Assembly (NCBI RefSeq): GCF_003605635.1
Contig: NZ_QMDW01000003.1
Span: forward strand, 62,001 to 126,000
From: Halonotius pteroides
GTDB taxonomy: Archaea; Halobacteriota; Halobacteria; Halobacteriales; Haloferacaceae
DNA: 64,000 bases
Direction: 5' to 3'
Shown here: positions 1 to 8,356 of the stretch, one piece after another
Numbering within the stretch: position 1 is the first letter of the stretch
Layout of the letters: each line of letters begins with the position of its first letter
Program-made: the position numbers and the translations under genes
The notes under the pieces: generated by a model
What the model was told of the DNA's origin: nothing
Seen by the model: the letters and a program-made list of their open reading frames with translations, nothing else
Database searches by the model: none

Positions 1-314
1 TCGGCCAGCGTGATCGCATCGAGACTCATGCCGACATCCCAGTCGGCCTTCTTGCTGCCGTCGCCGAACGTTTTGATCGCTTTGATTTTGGTTTCGAAGC
101 CGATCTCAACGAGTGCATCAAAGAAATCCTCCTCGTTGGGTGCGTCCGCCCGGATCACGTAGGCGATCGCTCGGGTCAGCTCGCGGCCGGCGACCGCCTC
201 AGTCAACAGCCCCTCGTAGTCGACGTTCCGTGAGTAATCGCTGTGGGCCGTATGATACAGGTTCTGTGAGTCAGCGAGCACGGCCACGCGCTGGTCAGGG
301 TGAATATCTGTCAT
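1..314 (-). CDS. NYN-domain (LabA/DUF88-like) nuclease, 3' part cut by window edge
   Basis: The visible 104 residues read as the N-terminal part of a NYN-domain protein, a PIN-like fold of putative metal-dependent ribonucleases. An early acidic motif (ADSQNLYH, D15 and N18) and a later KADWDVG block (D91, D93, with D99 shortly after) match the conserved acidic residues of the family. The start ATG at 314 is the only convincing one. The C-terminus lies beyond base 1, so length and extra domains are unknown. The gene lies 75 bases downstream of the 390-905 gene on the same strand, so the two may be co-transcribed. A role in RNA turnover or processing is inferred from the fold only. Confidence 0.8.
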   Translation of the reverse strand, partial: MTDIHPDQRVAVLADSQNLYHTAHSDYSRNVDYEGLLTEAVAGRELTRAIAYVIRADAPNEEDFFDALVEIGFETKIKAIKTFGDGSKKADWDVGMSLDAITLA

Positions 315-389
315 ACCGATCCACGACCGGCCGGCATGTTGAGCCTGTCGCACCGCCCACACGTCGGCACTCGCCGGTCTCTCTCAGGC

Positions 390-905
390 TCAACGGTTGA
401 ATTTCACGTTTGCGTCGGTGATCGACTCCCGGAGAAACGGATGCTCAATCGTTTTCTCGACCGATCCGTCCTGTGTGTGCACCGCCAACTGCTTAAAATC
501 GAACTGCTCTTGGGCCTGTTTGCCGTACACAAAGGCTTGCTTGACCGCGCTTGCGGAGCCAAACACGTAGCGTTCGCCCTCGGGGACGACAAGCCATTTT
601 TTCAACAGTTGGCTGTAGGTGACACGCAGCGTGCTGAACAGATCGTTCCAGTAGATATCGCCGACGCTTGTTTCTGAGTCCCACCGCAACGTACAGGGGT
701 GGCGGTCGGCCTCCAACCGATCTGAGGCGGCTGCCATCGCCGCCATCCGCCGCTGGTGAACCGAAAACACCGTCGCCTTCTCTGGGTCGCGCCGGAACTC
801 ACGACAGACGTACCCCTGCTCGGTCTCGATGACCTCCAAGGGCTGCTTGCAGGGTGGGGCGTCGCCGCCGCCGAGATGCTCAACGGCGGATCGGTTGTTC
901 GACAC
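390..905 (-). CDS. Stand-alone copy of the kinase C-terminal domain (unknown function)
   Basis: About 171 residues. From about residue 21 to the C-terminus it aligns without gaps to the last 151 residues of the Ser/Thr kinase at 43599-45173 (86 identities by hand count). Shared signatures include HPCTLRWD, SVGDIYWN and WLVVP. No known family is recognised. An in-frame ATG lies upstream at 986, but I prefer the GTG at 905: a TATA-like element is centred about 31 bases upstream, fitting a leaderless start, and the residues between 986 and 905 do not align to the kinase. It has no kinase or membrane segment of its own. The adjacent downstream gene encodes a NYN nuclease. It may bind the same partner as the kinase domain; that is inference. 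Confidence 0.75.
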   Translation of the reverse strand: MSNNRSAVEHLGGGDAPPCKQPLEVIETEQGYVCREFRRDPEKATVFSVHQRRMAAMAAASDRLEADRHPCTLRWDSETSVGDIYWNDLFSTLRVTYSQLLKKWLVVPEGERYVFGSASAVKQAFVYGKQAQEQFDFKQLAVHTQDGSVEKTIEHPFLRESITDANVKFNR

Positions 906-930
906 GGATACAGATAGCTCCGCTGGAACG

Positions 931-940
931 CATAAATAAG
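931..940 (-). promoter_or_regulatory. TATA box for the 390-905 gene
   Basis: Read on the minus strand this is an A+T-rich CTTATTTATG element, about 31 bases before the GTG at 905. This is the usual haloarchaeal spacing for a leaderless transcript, and it supports the shorter gene model. Confidence 0.5.
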
Positions 941-986
941 TTCCCAAGAACTGACCGATCGGACTGTAGTTTGCGGGATCATCCAA

Positions 987-1010
987 GAAATAGTATTTCG
1001 GTACTATTTC
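987..1010. repeat. Perfect 9-bp inverted repeat, 6-base loop
   Basis: GAAATAGTA at 987-995 is mirrored exactly by TACTATTTC at 1002-1010 around TTTCGG. It sits between the end of the helicase gene and the promoter of the 390-905 gene. It could be an operator for the latter or a terminator hairpin for the former. Confidence 0.55.
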
Positions 1011-1043
1011 ACCACCCGTCTCGCCGACGGCGGCTCGCCAAGG

Positions 1044-3008
1044 TTAAAGCTGTGTGCGGACGCGGCTGATCGCCGGCAGCGAGACCCCGAGGACGCCGGC
1101 GATGGCATCGGCCGCGCTCAACAGCCAGTCGGCGCGCTCGACCCGTGAATCAAGATCACCGGGGCCGAGGCGATACCGTTCGACGAGCGTCTCGATCGTT
1201 GCGCCCTCGCTCCACTCAGCGAGGATCCGGGCGGTTTTGACCGCCTCAAGCCATCGCTCGAAGTCCTCTGTGTCGCCCATCGCTGTTGTGAACTCGTCGG
1301 CGTGCTGGCGGGCGTACTCGTAGATCGCCGCCCGCTCCTCGTTGCCGAGGTAGGTATCGTGCATATCCGGCGTGTCACAGATGATCTCTAGGGCGGTGAG
1401 CGTGGTCGGCTCGGCCATCTCTCCGGCTGTCCGCAGTCCCTCGACGATCCGTACCCCGGTTTCGGGGGTGATATACTGCGTTGAGACGGTCGCGCCGATC
1501 TCCGTCGCCGCCAGCACGCGACCGTCCACGTTGTCGGTGCCGTCAGCCGAGTTGCGAACAACCAGCCCCATCCCGATCAGCTCCTCGATGACGGCGGCGA
1601 CGATCCCGGCGAGATCACCGACGGGGGTCTGGTGGGCGTAAAATGTTGCCGCCAACACATCCAAGATCCCGGCTTCGGTTTCGGCGAAGTCGGAGGCGAT
1701 AATCGACAGCACGTGGGTTCGCAAGGCGGCCTCGCTTGCCAGCTTCGATTCGACGGCCTCGGGGTCGGCATCGAGATATCTGTCGGCCAGCGCCTCGGGG
1801 TCGTCGGTGTCAACGAGAATTGCCTCGCCGTAGGGGTCGAGATGCGGCCGGCCGGCCCGCCCGCACATCTGGTGGATTTCGAGGACGGGCAGCCACTCGG
1901 TTCCCGAACCGGTGTAGCGTTGCTGGTCGCGGACGACGACCCGGCGGGCGGGGACGTTGACCCCGGCGGCCAGCGTCGGCGTCGCACAGATGGCCTCCAG
2001 CGTTCGCTCCCGAAACGCCGATTCGACGAGCGCGCGATGGCCGCTTCTGAGGCCGGCGTGGTGGAAGGCGACCCCATCGCGCACACAGTCGGCGAGGCGC
2101 TGACCGGTGACGGTGTCGTCGAGGGTTTCGATCTCGTCGGCGACGGCCTCGCGGTCGGGTTGGGTAGTGTCGTCGCTGGTGGTGTCGTCAACGTCGCCGC
2201 GCAGTCGCTCAGCGAGCGTTTCGGCCTCCCGGCGGGAGCGGACGAACGCCAGCGACTGCCCGCCGTCGGCGAGGGCGTCGTCGACGAGCCGAGCCGTCGT
2301 CTCAGTGTCGAGATCCGCATCGGGCGGTAGTTCCGCAGCCTCGATCCCGATCGGATCGGATCTCTCATCGTCGTATGTGACGACGTTGCTGTCGGCGACA
2401 CCGGTACGGAGATCAACGGGTCGCCAGTCGGATTCGACGAGTTCCGCGCCAAGCCAGTCGGCGATCTCGTCGGCGTTGGCGACGGTCGCCGACAGCGCGA
2501 CCAGTTGGACACCCGGTGTGAGCCGCCGGAGATGCGCCAGGGTGACCTCCAGTGTCGGCCCGCGATCCGCCTGGCCAAGCAGGTGTACCTCGTCGACGAC
2601 GACACAGCCGATGTTGTCGACCCACGACGCGCCGTTGCGAACGGCGGAGTCGACCTTCTCGCTTGTGGCGACGACGATATCGTGGTCGGCGAGTTCGGCG
2701 GCCGGCGAGTCGTAGTCGCCGGTGGCGACCCCGACATCCACACCTGGAAGCTCGCTGAACGTGGCGTGTTTTTCGGTGGCAAGGGCCCGCAGCGGGACGA
2801 TATACAGCCCTGGCCCGTCGGCGGTCAGCATGGCGAGTTGGGCGATCAGCGTCTTGCCGCTGGCGGTCGGGATCGCGGCCATAACGTTCTCGCCGGCACA
2901 GATCCCGGCGTCGACCGTTTCGGCCTGTGGTGGGTACAGCTGCTCGATCCCCTGTCGCTGGAAGTGGGCGACGCGTGGTGTCGCAAGCGGCAACGCATCG
3001 ACCTGCAT
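1044..3008 (-). CDS. Ski2/Hel308-type DEAD/DEAH superfamily 2 helicase
   Basis: ATP-dependent nucleic-acid helicase of 654 residues. Visible motifs are an early YPPQ Q-type motif (25-28), Walker A PTASGKT (47-53), DEVH (139-142), SAT (173-175), and a late QMCGRAGRP block corresponding to motif VI. This arrangement is that of the Ski2-like family, which includes archaeal Hel308, an enzyme acting at stalled replication forks. The protein is somewhat short for Hel308, so the C-terminal ratchet/brake part may be reduced or diverged. It ends in a helical segment resembling a helix-hairpin-helix. The gene lies 51 bases downstream of the DUF389 gene; a TATA-like TTTTA in that gap suggests its own promoter. 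Family is secure, the exact Hel308 label less so. Confidence 0.85.
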   Translation of the reverse strand: MQVDALPLATPRVAHFQRQGIEQLYPPQAETVDAGICAGENVMAAIPTASGKTLIAQLAMLTADGPGLYIVPLRALATEKHATFSELPGVDVGVATGDYDSPAAELADHDIVVATSEKVDSAVRNGASWVDNIGCVVVDEVHLLGQADRGPTLEVTLAHLRRLTPGVQLVALSATVANADEIADWLGAELVESDWRPVDLRTGVADSNVVTYDDERSDPIGIEAAELPPDADLDTETTARLVDDALADGGQSLAFVRSRREAETLAERLRGDVDDTTSDDTTQPDREAVADEIETLDDTVTGQRLADCVRDGVAFHHAGLRSGHRALVESAFRERTLEAICATPTLAAGVNVPARRVVVRDQQRYTGSGTEWLPVLEIHQMCGRAGRPHLDPYGEAILVDTDDPEALADRYLDADPEAVESKLASEAALRTHVLSIIASDFAETEAGILDVLAATFYAHQTPVGDLAGIVAAVIEELIGMGLVVRNSADGTDNVDGRVLAATEIGATVSTQYITPETGVRIVEGLRTAGEMAEPTTLTALEIICDTPDMHDTYLGNEERAAIYEYARQHADEFTTAMGDTEDFERWLEAVKTARILAEWSEGATIETLVERYRLGPGDLDSRVERADWLLSAADAIAGVLGVSLPAISRVRTQL

Positions 3009-3059
3009 CTATCAGTTCTTGCGGCTTACTGCGGTAAAAGCCTATGCGGCCCAGCCGGC

Positions 3060-4328
3060 TCAGGCGCGGCTGATCTGCTCGGTGACAACGCGTACGCCGA
3101 CGTCGACGCCGGTTGTATCCCGTATCCGTTCGCGGAGTGTGGCGGCCGCAGGCGGATTCTCCCCGTAGACACGCACGGTTACCGTTTCCGGCTGTTGGGT
3201 CAGCAGGTTTGCTTTGTAGCTAAACTCCACAGCAAGCAGGTTTTCGGTTGCATCGTCGGCGATCGTCTCAACCTCGGTTTCAAACTGGGCGTTCTCGCGG
3301 GCTGCCAGCGAACTTGTCGCCAGAAACGACGTGAGAATCAGGATCGACACCCCAAAGATCAGGAGCCGCCGTCCGGTGAGCCGGCGAGCCTCTTTCGCAT
3401 CGTACCAGTGGGTCGGCTTGTATCGCCGCACCCAGACGGTTGCCACGCCGGCAACGTTGATCGATAACAGATTGACCGCCACCAACACGCCCGCGCCGAC
3501 CGCAAGCGTCGGATCGACGTAGGCGATCCCGAGCCCAACTGCGGCTGCCGGCGGCATCAGCGCGACGGCGATCATGACGCCGACCAGCGCCTCGTCGGCC
3601 CCGGAAGTCAGCGACAGCGCGCCGGCGATCCCCGCCCCCAGCGCGATCGCCAACGAGAGCAGGCCAGGGTGGGCGCGCTCGGCGACCTGCTGAATGAGGA
3701 GCAGTTCAAGCTCCGGTGCGAGGATGGCCCGATAGCCAGCCGCAAACAGCGTTGCACTGACAATTGCGACCGCGAGGCCGATCGCCTGCGAGCGCATTCC
3801 CTCCCAGAACAGCGCGTCGTCGCTGACAACGGTGCCGACACAGGAGGCCATCGCCGGCCCGATCAGCGGCGCGATCACCATCGAACCGACGACGACTGCC
3901 GCGCTGTCCTGCAGGAGGCCGGCGGTGGCGACGATCGCGCTGATCAGCGTCAACGCGATGTAGTTGGCCGTGCTCCGAGAGAGGTTTCGGGCCTTCGTCT
4001 GCAGTTCCTCTCTGGAGATCCGTTCGTCCTCGGCGACGCTGTTTGTCTCCTCGTCGCCCGCATTGTTTGCCTGCTGTTGCTCAAAGCGATCGGAGACGAT
4101 AGTCTCGACATCGGAGACGATCATGTAACCGTCGCGCTCGACGCCAACATCCCGAAGCTCATCGAGGATCTCCTCGACGCTGTCGACATCGGTCGGGATG
4201 TAGGCGATGTCGCTGTACTCGCTTCGGGAGGTTTCGCTTGTCATCGCGTAATCGATCGCTGCGTCCTCTAGGTGCTCGATTACCAGCCGGCGTTTCCCCT
4301 CCGGGATGAGTGCTTGGATCAGGCGCAT
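3060..4328 (-). CDS. DUF389 family membrane protein
   Basis: 422 residues. A soluble N-terminal domain of about 100 residues (starting MRLIQALIPEGKR) is followed by a charged linker and then five or six glycine- and alanine-rich membrane segments in the TIGR00341/DUF389 pattern. Examples are the block containing GSMVIAPLIGPAMA and the one with VAVALMPPAAAVGLG. The C-terminal tail is soluble. The family's substrate and function are unknown. The reading frame stays open to 4514, but that would run into the divergent pyrophosphatase gene; the ATG at 4328 gives the family's conserved N-terminus. Confidence 0.88.
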   Translation of the reverse strand: MRLIQALIPEGKRRLVIEHLEDAAIDYAMTSETSRSEYSDIAYIPTDVDSVEEILDELRDVGVERDGYMIVSDVETIVSDRFEQQQANNAGDEETNSVAEDERISREELQTKARNLSRSTANYIALTLISAIVATAGLLQDSAAVVVGSMVIAPLIGPAMASCVGTVVSDDALFWEGMRSQAIGLAVAIVSATLFAAGYRAILAPELELLLIQQVAERAHPGLLSLAIALGAGIAGALSLTSGADEALVGVMIAVALMPPAAAVGLGIAYVDPTLAVGAGVLVAVNLLSINVAGVATVWVRRYKPTHWYDAKEARRLTGRRLLIFGVSILILTSFLATSSLAARENAQFETEVETIADDATENLLAVEFSYKANLLTQQPETVTVRVYGENPPAAATLRERIRDTTGVDVGVRVVTEQISRA

Positions 4329-4512
4329 GGCTGATGACTGTCTGGTGACGACTCCATCGGTCGGCGTGGTGCGAACACTACCCCTCCATTTCGGAGCCGA
4401 AACTAAAACACTCGTGGGTGTTTGCGTCAATCCCATGGCTTGGCTGGCTCTCCGTTGCTCGCGGCGCGGTCGTTTGGGAACGTTCTTACTACAGTAGTGC
4501 CGTACCTCGGAC

Positions 4513-5436
4513 ATGTCACAATCCGCCTACGCCATCGGTCACCAACAGCCCGATACGGATACGATCATCTCGGCGATCGCTCTTGCCCGCCTGAAACGGG
4601 CCCAGGGCGGCGATGTCGTTGCCGGCCGCGCCGGCGAACTCAACCCTGAAACCGAGTTTGTGCTTGAGCGGTGGGGCGTCGACGCCCCGACGCTGCTGGA
4701 GGACGCAACCGACGCGGAACTGCTGCTTGTCGACCACAACGAGTACAGCCAAACCGTTTCGGGCGCACGCGAGGCGACGATCACCCAGGTCGTCGACCAC
4801 CACCGGATCGGCGACGTGACAACCGGCGATCCCATCTCCTTCCGCGCTGAACCGGTCGGTTCGACGGGGACGATCCTCACCGGGCTCTACGATGAGGCCG
4901 GCGTCGACATCGACGAGGAGACCGCTGGACTGCTGCTCAGTGGTCTGCTCAGCGACACCGTCGTGCTCCGGTCGCCGACGACGACCGACACCGATCGTGA
5001 GGTCGCCGAGCGACTGGCTGACATCGCCGGCGTCGACTACGAGGACTACGGCAAGGAACTGTTGGCCCAAAAGAGCAAACTCGGCGAGAAAAGCCCCCGT
5101 GAGATGGTGCTTGGGGACTTCAAGGAGTACGACATCGGCGACGACGTCTTGGGCATCGGTCAGATCGAGACCGTCGAACCCGAGACCGTTCTTGAGCAGC
5201 GCGATGCGGTCATCGAGGCGATGGACGAGGTTGTCGCCGGGCGCGGCTACGCCGTGTTGCTCGTCCTCGTCACCGACCTCCTCGAAGAGGAGTCGACGGC
5301 GTTTATCGCCGGCGACCACGCCGAGGCTGTCGGCGACGCCCTCGATGCGACATTCACCGACCGAGAGGCGTTCCTGCCGGGCGTGATGTCCCGGAAAAAA
5401 CAGGTCGTTCCGCCGGTCGAAGACCACCTCAAATAA
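4513..5436 (+). CDS. ppaC: Manganese-dependent inorganic pyrophosphatase (DHH family)
   Basis: Hydrolyses pyrophosphate to two phosphates, pulling biosynthetic reactions forward in the cytoplasm. The 307-residue protein has the complete family II layout. The metal ligands are H10, D14 and D16 in GHQQPDTD, D74-H75 in VDHNE, the DHH triad D95-H96-H97, and D148. A C-terminal DHHA2 domain carries the substrate-binding SRKKQ motif near residue 295. Length is typical. It is divergently transcribed from the DUF389 gene across 184 bases, with a TTACTA element about 25 bases before the start. Confidence 0.95.
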   Translation: MSQSAYAIGHQQPDTDTIISAIALARLKRAQGGDVVAGRAGELNPETEFVLERWGVDAPTLLEDATDAELLLVDHNEYSQTVSGAREATITQVVDHHRIGDVTTGDPISFRAEPVGSTGTILTGLYDEAGVDIDEETAGLLLSGLLSDTVVLRSPTTTDTDREVAERLADIAGVDYEDYGKELLAQKSKLGEKSPREMVLGDFKEYDIGDDVLGIGQIETVEPETVLEQRDAVIEAMDEVVAGRGYAVLLVLVTDLLEEESTAFIAGDHAEAVGDALDATFTDREAFLPGVMSRKKQVVPPVEDHLK

Positions 5437-5565
5437 CGACAGTTCGACGGGGATACCAGAGTACTAATCGGTTGTCGATCCCGAGGTGTGAACCAGACCG
5501 TCCGGCAGCCGACCAGCGGGTTGACAGCAGTCTGTAGGGTGCCGACATCCACACGCCAGCGCACA

Positions 5566-6225
5566 ATGATCCCACTCTATCACGATTTCACTGACACAAC
5601 GGTGCTCATCTTCGGCGGCGGCAGTGTTGGCGCACGGAAAGCCAAGCGGTTCGCTGCCGAGGCCAACGTGGTCGTCGTCAGCCCAACCTTTGACGACCGC
5701 TTCGCGGAGCCCGAATTCCCGCCGATCGAGCGGATTCGAGCCGCCCCGGCGACCACGGAGATACCGGCGTGGTTCGACCGCGCCGACCCCGCGTTGGTCG
5801 TCGCCGCCACCGACGACGGCGAACTCAACGCTGCCGTCGCCGAGGCGGCCGACGACCGCGACGTGCTGATTAACCGAACTGATCGGGCAGGCGAGCGGTC
5901 GGTCGGCAGCGTCGTTGTTCCCGCTACCGTCGACGATGGGTCGGTCTCGGTGGCCATCTCAACCGGTGGACAAAGCCCAGCGCTCGCCCGCTATCTCCGC
6001 GAACAGATCGACGGTGAGATCGAAGCCGCCGGAAAAATGGCCGAACTGACGGGTCAGCTTCGGGCCGAGTTGAAACAGACTGAGCCCCCCGAGACGCGGC
6101 GGGCGATGCTCCGTGCGGTCGTCCGCTCGCCGGCGGTTTGGAAGGTTTTACATACCGGAATAGCCAACGCAAAAAAAGAGGCAGCACGCGTAATGCAGGA
6201 TCACCGCACAGGGGAGGACACATGA
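5566..6225 (+). CDS. Precorrin-2 dehydrogenase / sirohydrochlorin ferrochelatase (Met8/CysG-N type)
   Basis: NAD-dependent oxidation of precorrin-2 to sirohydrochlorin, an intermediate shared by siroheme and the archaeal alternative haem route. The protein has 219 residues. It opens MIPLYHDF and carries a Rossmann GGGSVGARKA motif (from about residue 18), followed by the SVSISTGGQSPALARYLR-like block of the family. The frame remains open upstream to 5488, but the ATG at 5566 places the Rossmann strand at the expected distance. Its stop overlaps the hemA start in ATGA, so the two are translationally coupled. Confidence 0.9.
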   Translation: MIPLYHDFTDTTVLIFGGGSVGARKAKRFAAEANVVVVSPTFDDRFAEPEFPPIERIRAAPATTEIPAWFDRADPALVVAATDDGELNAAVAEAADDRDVLINRTDRAGERSVGSVVVPATVDDGSVSVAISTGGQSPALARYLREQIDGEIEAAGKMAELTGQLRAELKQTEPPETRRAMLRAVVRSPAVWKVLHTGIANAKKEAARVMQDHRTGEDT

Positions 6226-7664
6226 TACGCAACGGCGTCATCACCGGCGTTCGAGTCGCCCACGATACGGCAACCGTCGACGAGATCGAGGCCGCCAGCG
6301 CGGATGATATCTCGGCTCGGATCGCCGACCTGCTGGCGACGCCAGGCGTCCGGGAAGCGTTTGCCATCCAAACATGCAATCGCGCGGAGGCCTACGTCGT
6401 CACCGACCGTGCCGATCAGGGTCGCGATGCCCTCGCCCAGATCGCTGATCCGGTTCGCTCCGGGGGGGTTGTCACGATGCCCCACGAGGAGGGGCTGCGC
6501 CATCTGATGCGGCTGGCCGCCGGGCTCGAATCGCTCGTTGTCGGCGAGGATCAGATCATCGGGCAGCTGAAAGACGCCATCGAGATTGCCCGACGCGCCG
6601 AGGGGCTTGGGCCGATCTTAGAGGACGCGCTGATGAAAGCCGTCCACGTCGGCGAACGCGCCCGCACCGAGACCGCGATCAACGAGGGCGTCGTCTCGCT
6701 TGGCTCGGCGGCCGTCACACTCGCCGATCGGGAAACCAATCTCGACGGCGCGACCGCCCTGATTCTCGGGGCGGGTGAGATGGGAACGATCGCCGCCGAA
6801 GCGATCGCCGAAACCGCGATTGATCGACTGTTGATCGCCAACCGAACGATCCCGCATGCAACCCACATCGCCGACACTGTGCCGACCGACGCGAGTGCGA
6901 TCGGGCTGTCGGCAGCCGGAGCCGCCGCCCAGCGGGCTGACGTGGTGATCGCCGCCACCGGGAGCCCAGCCCATGTTCTCACAGCCGAGGAGCTGGCGAG
7001 TGCCGGCGAGACGTTCTGTATCGATCTCGCCCAGCCACGGGATATCGACCCCGCCGCCGACGCCGAGGTCGGGGTGACGATCCACGATATCGACGCTCTG
7101 GAGACGATCACCGCCGAAACCCACGCCCGTCGGGAAGATGCCGCCGCCGAGGTCGAAGCGATGATCGACGAGGAGTTCGAGCGCCTGCTCGCGCTGTTCA
7201 AACGCAAGCGCGCTGACGCGGCGATCAGCACGATGTATGAAAGCGCCGAACGAGTCAAAGACCGGGAGGTCGGCACCGCGATGGCCAAGCTCGATGCCAA
7301 CACTGAGCTCACCGAGACTCACCGTGAGGTCATCGAGTCGCTGGCGGATTCGCTGGTCAGCCAACTGCTGGCCGCGCCGACGAAAAGTCTGCGTGAGGCC
7401 GCCGCCGAGGACGATTGGACGACGATCCAGACGGCGATGCAGCTGTTTAATCCTGAGTTTGACGGCCCGGTTCCGACCGACGACGCTGTCGACGAGTTGG
7501 ATGTCGACAACGCTGACACCGAGGCCGGTGACAACGACGAGATGCCTGCTGGCAGCGACAGCGGGACACCGGCTGGCCCACCGGAGTCGCCTGCGGGACT
7601 GCCTGACGGTGTCGATCCCGAGGAAATCCCTCAGCACGTGCTCGAACAGCTTTCGGATAACTAA
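6222..7664 (+). CDS. hemA: Glutamyl-tRNA reductase
   Basis: Reduces glutamyl-tRNA(Glu) to glutamate-1-semialdehyde, the first committed step of tetrapyrrole synthesis. The nucleophilic cysteine is C52 in QTCNRAEAY. The LESLVVGEDQIIGQ block and the NADPH-binding GAGEMG motif (about residue 190) are present, followed by a helical dimerisation domain. At 480 residues it is longer than usual: after the dimerisation domain there is an acidic, low-complexity tail of about 60 residues rich in D, P, G and S. A GGAGGA ribosome-binding sequence lies just before the start, inside the upstream gene. It overlaps the precorrin-2 dehydrogenase gene by four bases. Confidence 0.95.
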   Translation: MIRNGVITGVRVAHDTATVDEIEAASADDISARIADLLATPGVREAFAIQTCNRAEAYVVTDRADQGRDALAQIADPVRSGGVVTMPHEEGLRHLMRLAAGLESLVVGEDQIIGQLKDAIEIARRAEGLGPILEDALMKAVHVGERARTETAINEGVVSLGSAAVTLADRETNLDGATALILGAGEMGTIAAEAIAETAIDRLLIANRTIPHATHIADTVPTDASAIGLSAAGAAAQRADVVIAATGSPAHVLTAEELASAGETFCIDLAQPRDIDPAADAEVGVTIHDIDALETITAETHARREDAAAEVEAMIDEEFERLLALFKRKRADAAISTMYESAERVKDREVGTAMAKLDANTELTETHREVIESLADSLVSQLLAAPTKSLREAAAEDDWTTIQTAMQLFNPEFDGPVPTDDAVDELDVDNADTEAGDNDEMPAGSDSGTPAGPPESPAGLPDGVDPEEIPQHVLEQLSDN

Positions 7665-7676
7665 CTCTTCGCCGGC

Positions 7677-8063
7677 ATGCAGGCGAACTACGTGTTTCGG
7701 GTGACAGTCCAGCTTGATCCACCAGAAGCCTGTCTCGATCCTGATCGCTTCGAGACAGTGTGTCGACTCCCGGCTGCGACGCCGGGAACCGATGGCTGGC
7801 TGTTTTTCCAGTACAATCTCTGGCGCGGTGCTGTCGCCGACGCCGATCATATGCGAGCACTCCTGACGGACACACCCGACGTGGAGGTTATCGAGGCCAG
7901 CTTCAGCGAACTCGAAACCGACGCGGCCTACCGGGCAGCACTTGAAACCGAAATCAAGACCGATCTCTCGCGGTTCAACGCCGACTCGGTTGACGCCGTC
8001 GTCCACCAACATCTCGGCAGTTCGATCCACGTCCGGGACGCCGAGGCGATCCCCGACGCCTAA
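7677..8063 (+). CDS. LWR-salt protein (haloarchaeal, unknown function)
   Basis: A 128-residue acidic protein containing the NLWRG motif (about residues 47-51) after a QYN segment. This feature gives the haloarchaeal LWR-salt family its name. No enzymatic motif, membrane segment or metal site is visible. It starts 12 bases after hemA, as though it were the last gene of the tetrapyrrole operon, an arrangement that hints at co-regulation only. Function is unknown. Confidence 0.8.
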   Translation: MQANYVFRVTVQLDPPEACLDPDRFETVCRLPAATPGTDGWLFFQYNLWRGAVADADHMRALLTDTPDVEVIEASFSELETDAAYRAALETEIKTDLSRFNADSVDAVVHQHLGSSIHVRDAEAIPDA

Positions 8064-8100
8064 CGAGTGGGGCTGTCTCCCGTCGCGCGCAGCGGGCGGT

Positions 8101-8253
8101 CATGCTATCAGATGGTACGATGACCTCGGTGCCGACGACATCGATCACCGCGTCTTCCGCCTATGTGCCCATATAGACGGCCCAAAATTCGAGATCCTCG
8201 ACCCCCGGACCGACCAACATGGCGATCCGCGTGTCATCAAGTTTCATCCGTGA
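8101..8253 (+). pseudogene. Probable C-terminal gene remnant
   Basis: The frame reading from 8101 to a TGA at 8251-8253 gives about 50 residues with normal haloarchaeal composition. It starts around HAIRWYDDLGADDIDH and ends DPRVIKFHP. It has no start codon in a plausible place: upstream, the frame runs out of phase through the LWR-salt gene. I read it as the surviving 3' end of a lost gene. The original family is not recognised. The rest of 8064-8356 shows nothing else convincing. Confidence 0.35.
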
Positions 8254-8356
8254 TCACTGTCTCGATACAATTTCCATCTTGGCATACCAGTTTGTCCCGA
8301 TTCGCTGCCCGGCTCGCCACAACACAGATATAGCTGCCCGTCGTACTCTCTGGTCG

